From Methanobacteriota archaeon (GTDB lineage Archaea; Halobacteriota; Halobacteria; Halobacteriales; Halalkalicoccaceae), in assembly GCA_022561895.1 (NCBI GenBank), contig JADFQH010000054.1, positions 7,117 to 12,461 on the forward strand: DNA of 5,345 nt. Direction: 5' to 3'. Below are positions 1-5,345 of this stretch, in pieces. The position numbers were made by a program, and so were the translations under genes. The first letter of the stretch is position 1. Every line of letters starts with the position of its first letter. Under the pieces are notes generated by a model, which did no database searches, had not been told where the DNA came from, and saw nothing but the letters and a program-made list of their open reading frames with translations.

Positions 1-1055
1 GGCTTTTCGGGATCGTTCGCGGTGATTCGCTCGACGAACTCCTCCTTTTCGAGCGTGAAGGCGTCGAGTTCATCCCGGAGATCGCCGAGTCGCGCGCTGA
101 TCGCCTCGCCGGGGCTTCCCACCTCGAACTCCCCATCCGCGGTGACGGTGACGTGACCCGGAAGAACCAGGAGAGCGTCGTCGAGATCCGCGAGGACCTC
201 GTGAAGCGAGTCATAGAGGAGTTCGGCACCGCGGGCGGCCCCCTCGTCGCCGAACTGGAGTTCGGTGCGCCCGACGCCGTCGACGAACAGGGTGTCGCTC
301 GAAAGCACCACACTCTCGACGAGCAGGTTGATCATCTCGCTCGTGTGGCCGGGGGTGTGGCGCACCTCGATCTCGATATCGCCGACTGTCAGTATATCTC
401 CGTCCTCGAGCGGTTCGAACTCGTAATCGATGTTTACGTCCCGGTCGTCGAGATGACCACTCAGAAAGTACGGAACGTCGAGCTCCTCCGCGAGCGTCCG
501 GCCGCCCGAGACGTGATCCGCGTGGATGTGGGTGTCGACGACGCGAGTGATCACTAACCCCGCCTCCTGTGCGGCGATCTTCGCCACGTCCGTCTGGCGG
601 GTAACGTCGACGGCGACCGCCTCGCCAGTGCTGTTCGAACCGACGATATACCCGAGACAGCCCTTCGCACGTCGCTGGATCTGGAGGATCTCCAGATCCT
701 CGTTTTCGGGTTCGATCGAAACGACGTCGTACACCTTGCTCCAGTCCTCCATTCCGCCCTGAACGACGCCGATCTCGAAGTCGTGGCCGTTCGTCCGCTC
801 GTCGAGTTCGAGTGCGAACGAGGTCGAGGAGATCCCCTTGCCACAGATCGCGAACACCCGATCCGTTTCGACGAGATCCGTAACCCGCTCGAACGTGTCG
901 TCGCTCATCGAGTCGTTCGGCCCGAAGGGAACGTTCCTCGCCTCGTGGATATGCCATGCGTCGTAGCTGTCCTCGGGTCGTGTATCGATGAGCGTGAAGG
1001 ATTCGCCCGCATCGATCCGATCGGCCAGCTCCCGTGTACTGAGTTTCGAAATCAT
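1..1055 (-). CDS. Rhodanese-MBL fusion protein (persulfide dioxygenase/sulfurtransferase-like), C-terminus cut by window edge
   Basis: A reading frame on the minus strand stays open from the ATG at 1055 to the left edge, giving 351 codons without a stop. Residues 1 to about 108 form a rhodanese domain, with LIDTRP near 22-27, a candidate catalytic Cys71 in the loop CGKGISST, and GGMEDW at 100-105. Residues from about 120 form a metallo-beta-lactamase fold. The metal-binding motif is HIHADH (176-181), followed by H237 in HTPGH, D254 in SSDTLF, GVGRTEL (260-266) and H301 in LPGH. This ligand set and the GVGRTEL stretch match the ETHE1/glyoxalase II branch, so the likely chemistry is persulfide oxidation or sulfur transfer in the cytoplasm; no signal peptide is seen. 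The domain order (rhodanese first) is opposite to the common MBL-then-rhodanese fusions. The start is chosen because the rhodanese fold begins at once and a TATA-like box lies about 40 bp upstream. Substrate is not shown by the sequence. Confidence 0.9.
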   Translation of the reverse strand, partial: MISKLSTRELADRIDAGESFTLIDTRPEDSYDAWHIHEARNVPFGPNDSMSDDTFERVTDLVETDRVFAICGKGISSTSFALELDERTNGHDFEIGVVQGGMEDWSKVYDVVSIEPENEDLEILQIQRRAKGCLGYIVGSNSTGEAVAVDVTRQTDVAKIAAQEAGLVITRVVDTHIHADHVSGGRTLAEELDVPYFLSGHLDDRDVNIDYEFEPLEDGDILTVGDIEIEVRHTPGHTSEMINLLVESVVLSSDTLFVDGVGRTELQFGDEGAARGAELLYDSLHEVLADLDDALLVLPGHVTVTADGEFEVGSPGEAISARLGDLRDELDAFTLEKEEFVERITANDPEK

Positions 1056-1089
1056 CGGTTTCTCTCGGACAGAGATACCGCTTGAGACT

Positions 1090-1097
1090 GCTTAAAT
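1090..1097 (-). promoter_or_regulatory. Probable archaeal TATA box for the rhodanese-MBL gene
   Basis: On the minus strand the sequence reads GGGACGATTTAAGCAG, with a TTTAAG core preceded by a purine-rich stretch that could serve as the BRE. It lies roughly 36-41 bases ahead of the ATG at 1055. Archaeal transcription usually starts about 25 bases past the box, which would leave a short leader of around 10-15 bases. This is a motif and spacing call only. Confidence 0.45.
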
Positions 1098-1162
1098 CGT
1101 CCCGTGGTGCTGTACAACCCATCCGGAATCGATCGCCGGTACTGCAGATCACCACCCTTCCG

Positions 1163-1169
1163 TTTTAGT
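1163..1169 (+). promoter_or_regulatory. Probable archaeal TATA box giving a leaderless transcript for the 1192 gene
   Basis: TTTTAGT sits 23-29 bases ahead of the ATG at 1192. At the normal archaeal spacing, transcription would start at or next to that ATG, giving a leaderless mRNA, which is common in haloarchaea. This supports ATG 1192 over the in-frame GTG at 1168, which lies within the box itself. The 136-bp gap 1056-1191 therefore holds two divergent promoters. Confidence 0.45.
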
Positions 1170-1191
1170 GATCACTCGTCGATGGCTAGCC

Positions 1192-2199
1192 ATGTCGAAC
1201 ACGACTGATCGAAAAACGGATATCGAGATCGTTGGCCTCGAATGCGCGAAAATCCGCGGAGCAGCGGATACTGATGGGGCAGAAACCGACGAACCGCTCC
1301 GTGTGACAGTCCTCGGATCGGGGGCATCATCGTTTGCAAACGGTCGCGCGAACGCCGGTCACGTCATCCACGTTGACGGCGAACCACGGTTCCTGCTCGA
1401 CGCCGGTGGCGGGATCGGCGCGCGGCTCGCGGAAGCGAACATCGACCTGACCGCGCTCGATGCCGTCTTTCTCGGCCATCTTCATATCGACCACACGGCC
1501 GATCTGCCGGCGGTCGTCAAGGCCGCCTACCAGCAGGGTCGCGAGCGACCGCTCCCGATCTACGGACCGACCGGCACCGACGACGTGCCCGGAACGGACG
1601 CCTTCGTCTCGGGGCTGTTCGACGCGAATACCGGCGTCTACAACTACCTCTCGTCATTCGTCGAACGGTACACCGAGGGAGAGCTTGAACTCGAAACAAC
1701 CGAGATCGACGCGACGATTCACGAGGAAAACGAGGTGCGGACCGTCTACGAGGGGGATCTCGTTGTCGAGGCGATCCCCGAAACCCACGGTCGAATGCCG
1801 ACGCTCGCCTACCGGTTCGATCGCGGGGAGCGGTCGATCACGTTCAGCGGCGATACGACCCTCGAAACGGGAAACCTCACCGGCCTCGCGGACGGAACGG
1901 ACGTTCTCGTCCACAACCGAATGCTCGATTCGCACACCGATCCCGACGCGCAGGGGACCGAACTCCACTCCTCTCCCACGGAGATCGGCGTGACCGCGAG
2001 CGCGGCCGACGCCGGAATCCTCGTGCTCTCACATATCAGCCAGGAAGGGAGGGCGGAGATCGAGCGCGAACTCGAGAGGATTCGAGGGGCGTACAACGGT
2101 CCGATCGTCGCCGTCCGGGATCTAGTGAGGATCGCTCCCGACGGTCGGATGGACGGCGTGACACCGGTCGAAAACGAGGTTCTCGTCGTCGAGTCGTAA
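1192..2199 (+). CDS. MBL-fold metallo-hydrolase, RNase Z / arylsulfatase-like branch
   Basis: A 335-residue cytoplasmic hydrolase predicted to bind two metal ions (usually zinc). After an acidic N-terminal extension of about 35 residues comes the fold opening VTVLGSGAS (38-46), then LLDAGGG (68-74) and the metal motif HLHIDH (96-101). Further candidate ligands are H199 in ETHG, D221 in FSGDTT and H281 in LSHIS. H259 in ELHSSPTE sits where RNase Z proteins have their HST motif. The order of these motifs follows RNase Z, but the usual HEAT stretch reads HNRM (241-244) and no exosite arm is obvious, so tRNA 3'-end processing is not supported. I call it a general MBL hydrolase of unknown substrate. 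The start is the ATG at 1192; a GTG at 1168 would add eight residues but overlaps the TATA-like box. It diverges from the rhodanese-MBL gene and converges on the alpha/beta hydrolase with one base between the stops. Confidence 0.9.
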   Translation: MSNTTDRKTDIEIVGLECAKIRGAADTDGAETDEPLRVTVLGSGASSFANGRANAGHVIHVDGEPRFLLDAGGGIGARLAEANIDLTALDAVFLGHLHIDHTADLPAVVKAAYQQGRERPLPIYGPTGTDDVPGTDAFVSGLFDANTGVYNYLSSFVERYTEGELELETTEIDATIHEENEVRTVYEGDLVVEAIPETHGRMPTLAYRFDRGERSITFSGDTTLETGNLTGLADGTDVLVHNRMLDSHTDPDAQGTELHSSPTEIGVTASAADAGILVLSHISQEGRAEIERELERIRGAYNGPIVAVRDLVRIAPDGRMDGVTPVENEVLVVES

Positions 2200-2200
2200 T

Positions 2201-3112
2201 CTACCCGTGTTCGTTCGTTTCCGTCGGGTCGAGAAACCCGACCAGTAGCTCGTTGACCCGTTCGGGAACGTCCATCTGGACCCAGTGACTCGCGCCCTCG
2301 ATGCGCTCGATTTCGATGTCGGGAACCCACTCGTCGAGATCCTCGGTGAGTCGGGACGAGAGCGCCTCGTCCTCCATCCCCCAGATCAAGAGCGAAGGCC
2401 GGTCGATCAGCCCGTCGCTCGTCGTCGCGTCCGGCACGCTTCGACCGGGGATTTTCGAACGGAGCGTCCCGCGAAACAGCGCCCGGTAGTAGTTGATCAT
2501 TGCGGTCATCGCCCCCGGTCGCGAGCAGGCTCGTTTGTACCGCCGGATCGCCTCCTCGTCGAACGCCTCGGGGTTGGTCGACCCCTCCCTGAACAGGGTT
2601 TCTACCAGCCGTTGATCACCGAGTCGAAAGAGCAGTTCGGGGAGCCACGGCAGCTGAAAGAGCAGGACGTACCACGAGCGTTTCGCCTGCTCGGACTCGC
2701 AGCTTCGGAGTTCGCGCCGATACGCACCCGGATGTGGGGCGTTCAGGACGGCGACCCGCTCGACGTTTTCGGGATGGCGGGCTGCGACCTCCCACGCGAT
2801 GACCCCGCCCCAGTCGTGACCGACGAGATGGGCGCGTTCTTCGCCGCAGTGTTCGATGAGCGCGCGCACGTCGGCGACGAGATGCCCGATGCGGTAGGCG
2901 TCCACACCGATCGGTTTTTCCGTTCTGTTGTAGCCCCGGAGGTCGGGGGCAACGACGCGATAGCCCGCATCGACGAGCGCGGGAAGCTGCTTGCGCCAGC
3001 TGTACCAGTGCTCGGGAAATCCGTGAAGCAGGACGACGAGCGGTCCCTCACCGGCTTCGACGTAGTGGGTCCGGACGCCGTTTACGATCGCCTCCTCGTG
3101 GGACGGCTCCAT
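2201..3112 (-). CDS. Alpha/beta hydrolase, epoxide hydrolase-like
   Basis: A 303-residue enzyme with the canonical alpha/beta-hydrolase order. HGFPEHWYSW (30-39) supplies the oxyanion-hole HGxP motif. GHDWGG (98-103) carries the nucleophile D100. D248 in IWGMEDEAL is the likely acid partner and H276 in GASHW the catalytic base. An Asp nucleophile, rather than Ser, points to epoxide hydrolases or haloalkane/haloacetate dehalogenases. Tyrosines in the cap region (Y148 and Y208/Y209 in INYYRA) favour epoxide opening, since family members use cap Tyr to hold the epoxide oxygen. No signal peptide is visible, so a cytoplasmic enzyme is expected. The ATG at 3112 is chosen because the fold begins within ten residues; the frame continues upstream to 3307 but would run over the start of the divergent epimerase gene. 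GGGAG lies only one base ahead of the ATG, too close for a normal ribosome-binding site. Confidence 0.9.
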   Translation of the reverse strand: MEPSHEEAIVNGVRTHYVEAGEGPLVVLLHGFPEHWYSWRKQLPALVDAGYRVVAPDLRGYNRTEKPIGVDAYRIGHLVADVRALIEHCGEERAHLVGHDWGGVIAWEVAARHPENVERVAVLNAPHPGAYRRELRSCESEQAKRSWYVLLFQLPWLPELLFRLGDQRLVETLFREGSTNPEAFDEEAIRRYKRACSRPGAMTAMINYYRALFRGTLRSKIPGRSVPDATTSDGLIDRPSLLIWGMEDEALSSRLTEDLDEWVPDIEIERIEGASHWVQMDVPERVNELLVGFLDPTETNEHG

Positions 3113-3211
3113 GCTCCCTCTGTGGGCGGCGAATGGGTAGCTCTTGTGCTCGGTGGGGAGCCGGCAGTCGATGGGCGGGGATCTATCAGTCCGCCGGACG
3201 AAGGGGTCGGT

Positions 3212-3451
3212 ATGCAGATCGCAGTCACCGGCGCTGACGGAACCGTCGGCAAACAGGCCGTTGCAGCCCTCGAAGGCACCGATCACTCGGTCACGCCACT
3301 GACCCACAGCGAGAGCGAGGAGCTGAACAGCGAGATCGTCGATGTCACCGAACCGGACGAAGTCTCAAAAGCGCTTTCGGGTCACGATATCGTTGTCCAT
3401 CTCGCAGCAAACCCCTCGCCCGAAGCCGACTGGGAGGCGCTTCGAGAAACC
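3212..3451 (+). pseudogene. N-terminal fragment of an NAD-dependent epimerase/dehydratase
   Basis: The first 80 codons encode the start of a Rossmann-fold short-chain dehydrogenase of the extended (epimerase) type. TGADGTVG (6-13) is the TGxxGxxG dinucleotide-binding loop, DVTEPDEV (44-51) is the strand that usually positions an acidic residue, and VVHLAANPSPEADW (61-74) is the typical HLA motif. Haloarchaeal relatives continue at once with an Asn-rich stretch (of the type NIxGTYNV) and the YxxxK catalytic site. Here the similarity stops after RET and the frame runs straight into transposase sequence. About two thirds or more of the enzyme, including its catalytic Tyr/Lys, is missing and does not reappear after the transposase. 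The gene diverges from the alpha/beta hydrolase with a 99-bp gap. The fragment cannot be active by itself. Confidence 0.8.
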
Positions 3452-3460
3452 TTGACGTCG
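3445..3460 (+). other. Chimeric junction between haloarchaeal and bacterial-type DNA
   Basis: Epimerase similarity ends at about 3451 (codon T80), and IS1182 transposase similarity begins by about 3458 (YYSANLGQPAIDP). Codon usage changes at the same place: CTC, GAC and GTC give way to TTG, TAT and AAT. No terminal inverted repeat, start codon or target duplication of an insertion sequence is visible at the seam. The exact base is uncertain by several positions. Confidence 0.65.
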
Positions 3461-4906
3461 TATTATTCGGCCAATTTGGGTCAGCCAGCCATCGATCCGG
3501 TGCGGATGCTCAAACTCGAGTTTTTGAAGTATCGGCACAATTTGTCCGATCAGCAGGTGATGGGGCGGACCGTCACCGATGTGGCGTTTCGGTATTTTCT
3601 GCAAGTCGGCGTTATGTTTCGACCGCCCGACCCCAGTTCGCTTTGCCGCTTTCGAGCAAGACTCGGCGAGGAAGGCTTCCGCAAGGTTTTCGACGCCTTG
3701 GTCGGCCAAGCCCGGCAGGCGGGGCTGGTCAAGGATCGTCTGCGGCTGAAAGACGCCAGCCACGTCGTAGCTAGCATCGCCGTGCAAACCACGTTGACGA
3801 TCGTGGCCCAGGTTCGCGACCGCTTGCTGAGCGCCGCCGAGCCTTTCGACGCCGAGTGGGTCGCCGGTCAGCGAATCGAAACGGGCTTGCTGCGCGAGCG
3901 GACCAAGGAGCAGCCCAACGAATCCCGGCTCTCGACCCGCGTGACGCACTTGCAGGAGCTGGTCGCTTGGGCCGAGCAACAGCCGGCGCCGGCCGACCTG
4001 GAAACAAATCCGGCCACTGCCTGGGCGTGGGAAAAGTTCCAGAAAACGCTGGCTTTGGCCCGGAAGATTCTGCAAGACCGCGAGCCGAAGGCCAACCGCA
4101 AAACGCTGAGCGTCCACGACCCCGAAGCGCGACGCGGCAAACACGGCGAGTTTTACGACGGCTATCTGGTCGATATTATGATGGACGCCGACAGCGAGAT
4201 CATCACGCAGGTCAACGTGCTGGCGGCGGGCGGCGACGAGGCTCGCGACGCGGTGGACTTGGTCCGCGGCGAACAAGCGGCTCACGGCAACCAGATCGAG
4301 AGCCTGTCGATCGACGGCGCGGGTTTTAACGGCGAGATGATGCGTGAGCTGGAAGGCGCGGCCGAGTCGGAAGAGGATACGGGACTGGGTGTGAAAACGT
4401 TTGTGCCGCCCAAAGCTCAGCCCTCGGGCGACCGCTTCACTTCGGACGAATTCACGCCCAACGAGGACGAGTCGGCGGTGACATGTCCGGCCGGCGAAAC
4501 GTCGCGATACCGCCAGCGCGACACGGGCCGCAACGCGACGATCTACCGCTTCACGCGCGAGCAGTGCGACGGCTGTCCGCTGTTGAAGCGTTGCGTGGCC
4601 AAGCCGCACCAAGGGGCGTTCGGCCGTTCGGTCAGCAAGAACGACTACGAAGCGGAATACCGCCGGGCTCGCGCCCGCGCGAAGACGACGCAGTTCGAGG
4701 AGGTTCGGCGTACACATCCGGCGGTGGAGCGGAAGTTGAATGAGGTGTTGAACCATCACGGCGGCCGTCGAGCGCGTTATTGGGGCCGGGCGAAGGTTCA
4801 TGTTCAGCAATTGATGACGGCTTCGGTTGTGAACGTCAAGCGCATGGTGACCTTGTTGGGGCAACTGCGCGCGGAGTCGGCGCTGGAGGCCACGGCAACG
4901 CACTGA
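3452..4906 (+). CDS. IS1182-family DDE transposase, N-terminally truncated, fused in frame to the epimerase fragment
   Basis: About 484 residues of a DDE transposase, read in the same frame as the ATG at 3212; positions below count from that ATG. Residues 84-160 are the DUF772-like N-terminal region: YYSANLGQPAIDPVRML, then FRYFLQVG and PDPSSLCRFRARL. The RNase H-like core gives a plausible DDE triad: D181 in LKDASHV, D368 in SIDGAGF and E506 in PAVERKL. Between the last two is a Cys cluster, CPAG (C425) and CDGCPLLKRC (C452, C455, C461), typical of the family's zinc ribbon. The C-terminus RARYWGRAKVHVQQLMTA is also characteristic. Family members usually have 30-45 more residues ahead of YYS, with their own start codon; these are missing. 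The core is free of stops and frameshifts, so the truncation looks recent or artefactual. Style and codon use suggest a planctomycete-like source. Confidence 0.88.
   Translation: MTSYYSANLGQPAIDPVRMLKLEFLKYRHNLSDQQVMGRTVTDVAFRYFLQVGVMFRPPDPSSLCRFRARLGEEGFRKVFDALVGQARQAGLVKDRLRLKDASHVVASIAVQTTLTIVAQVRDRLLSAAEPFDAEWVAGQRIETGLLRERTKEQPNESRLSTRVTHLQELVAWAEQQPAPADLETNPATAWAWEKFQKTLALARKILQDREPKANRKTLSVHDPEARRGKHGEFYDGYLVDIMMDADSEIITQVNVLAAGGDEARDAVDLVRGEQAAHGNQIESLSIDGAGFNGEMMRELEGAAESEEDTGLGVKTFVPPKAQPSGDRFTSDEFTPNEDESAVTCPAGETSRYRQRDTGRNATIYRFTREQCDGCPLLKRCVAKPHQGAFGRSVSKNDYEAEYRRARARAKTTQFEEVRRTHPAVERKLNEVLNHHGGRRARYWGRAKVHVQQLMTASVVNVKRMVTLLGQLRAESALEATATH
3452..4906 (+). mobile_element. Partial IS1182-like insertion sequence (left end missing, right end undefined)
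   Basis: The only clear content is the transposase. The left end, with its inverted repeat and the transposase start, is absent at the seam near 3451. The right end must lie beyond the stop at 4906, but without the left repeat to compare with, I cannot place it. The span given covers only the coding part. Confidence 0.6.
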
Positions 4907-5273
4907 TCCGCATCACCGAGGAAAGCTTGGCAATCTGGAGAACGAGTATCCTAAACGAAAAAAACTGAATCAGAAATCACACCACCTAAAACCTCCCGGT
5001 CCGAAAAAAACAATCGCCAACGCGTCCCAAGGAAACTCCACGCCAAGCTACTATTTCAGTCGTCTCAAAAGGCACTATGTTGTAGGACGGATTGCCCGAT
5101 CCGTCCTGAATCTGCAGACGGATGAGCAATCCGTCCTACAGCGTGAATAATCCGGGCTAAGTGGCGCTGTCCAACTACTTTGCGTCATCTTACACGTAAA
5201 CATTCGCCGAAGGAGTGGATTGGCAGAGAACTGATCTGGCGGAGACTGGGTGGATGTTCTATTGCGGAGCATT
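4907..5273. other. Non-coding region downstream of the transposase
   Basis: This 367-bp stretch has no convincing gene; the only longer frame (5075-5272, minus) crosses the hairpin repeat and has no recognisable motif. Base composition drops clearly: 4921-4980 contains 23 G or C in 60. CGAAAAAAAC occurs twice, at 4956-4965 and 5002-5011. The right end of the insertion sequence is probably in the first 100-150 bases. The region also holds the 60-bp inverted repeat at 5081-5140. Confidence 0.6.
5081..5140. repeat. REP-like nested inverted repeat (GTAGGACGGATTGC / GCAATCCGTCCTAC)
   Basis: TGTAGGACGGATTGC (5081-5095) is the exact reverse complement of GCAATCCGTCCTACA (5126-5140). Inside lies a second pair, ATCCGTC (5099-5105) and GACGGAT (5117-5123). 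The whole 60 bp can fold into one long hairpin with an 11-base tip. Alternatively, it can fold into two small hairpins: GGACGGAT 5085-5092 with ATCCGTCC 5099-5106, and GACGGAT 5117-5123 with ATCCGTC 5129-5135. There is no U-run after it, so a simple intrinsic terminator is unlikely. The form resembles dispersed REP/BIME elements mobilised by Y1-type (RAYT) transposases; from memory, GGACGGATT-type repeats are common in planctomycete intergenic DNA. Confidence 0.7.
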
Positions 5274-5345
5274 ATGAGTGGTTCGCTTGTGGAACAGATT
5301 CCAGTTGACGAACAGCTGCACTCGCTGACAGCAATTCCCGCCGGC
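5274..5345 (+). CDS. Possible start of an unidentified gene, cut by the right edge
   Basis: An ATG at 5274 opens 24 codons with no stop up to the window end, beginning MSGSLVEQIPVDEQLHSL. GGAG at 5266-5269, four bases ahead, could be a ribosome-binding site, though the spacing is short. The peptide looks like an ordinary soluble protein start, but I do not recognise a family. An open frame this short can arise by chance. Confidence 0.35.
   Translation, partial: MSGSLVEQIPVDEQLHSLTAIPAG

Noticed and set aside
677..699. Perfect 10-bp inverted repeat GGATCTGGAG / CTCCAGATCC with a 3-base loop
   Set aside because: It lies inside the rhodanese-MBL coding region and encodes the ordinary linker residues DLEILQI. 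It is probably chance from GATC/CTC-rich codon use, though it could form a hairpin in the mRNA.
211..1155. 314-codon minus-strand frame, Arg-rich
   Set aside because: It overlaps the rhodanese-MBL gene in another frame and contains no recognisable fold; the true frame runs from 1055 through the left edge.
2285..3211. Upstream 309-codon extension of the fused epimerase/transposase frame
   Set aside because: It is the antisense of the well-supported alpha/beta hydrolase, with no motif of its own. The real protein start of the plus-strand gene is the ATG at 3212, where the Rossmann fold begins.
3365..4903. 512-codon open frame on the minus strand across the transposase
   Set aside because: It is a GC-driven shadow of the transposase: low-complexity Arg/Leu-rich sequence, no domain, and it crosses the chimeric seam.
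4956..5011. Direct repeat CGAAAAAAAC at 4956-4965 and 5002-5011
   Set aside because: Ten bases dominated by an A-run in AT-rich spacer are weak evidence for a target duplication or a terminator.
1..5345. CRISPR array, tRNA, rRNA, toxin-antitoxin or defence genes
   Set aside because: I looked on both strands and saw no regularly spaced repeats, no cloverleaf-like or rRNA-like sequence, and no small gene pairs of that kind.

Overview
The window has two parts that do not look like they come from the same genome. Bases 1 to about 3451 read as haloarchaeal (Halobacteria) chromosome. The GC content is high, the proteins are acidic and rich in Asp and Glu, GAC/GAG/GTC/ATC codons dominate, TTG leucines are rare, and a TATA-like box lies about 25 bp ahead of a start codon, as in a leaderless archaeal transcript. 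Bases from about 3452 to 5345 read as bacterial. They hold an IS1182-type transposase of the kind I associate with Planctomycetes, with many TTG, TTT and CTG codons. It is followed by AT-richer non-coding DNA with a GTAGGACGGATTGC-type inverted repeat. The lineage calls come from memory of sequence style, not from a search.

Layout. 1-1055 (minus): a rhodanese domain fused to a metallo-beta-lactamase (MBL) domain, cut by the left edge. 1056-1191: a divergent promoter region. 1192-2199 (plus): a stand-alone MBL hydrolase resembling the RNase Z / arylsulfatase branch. 2201-3112 (minus): an alpha/beta hydrolase of the epoxide hydrolase type, converging on the MBL gene with one base between the stop codons. 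3212-3451 (plus): the first 80 codons of an NAD-dependent epimerase/dehydratase. 3452-4906 (plus): an IS1182-family transposase lacking its N-terminus, fused in frame to the epimerase fragment. 4907-5273: non-coding, with a 60-bp hairpin repeat at 5081-5140. 5274-5345 (plus): the possible start of another gene, cut by the right edge.

The haloarchaeal genes look like ordinary housekeeping or detoxification genes: sulfur transfer/persulfide chemistry, a metal-dependent hydrolase, an epoxide hydrolase-like enzyme and a sugar-nucleotide or sugar dehydrogenase-like enzyme. They are arranged divergently and convergently, so they do not form one operon.

The main point of interest is the junction near 3451. 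Both the epimerase and the transposase are broken there, no inserted-element end is visible, and the rest of the epimerase does not reappear downstream. This fits an assembly chimera, or a rearrangement inside an insertion sequence, better than a clean insertion. I found no defence system, CRISPR array, tRNA or rRNA, and no convincing new biological system.
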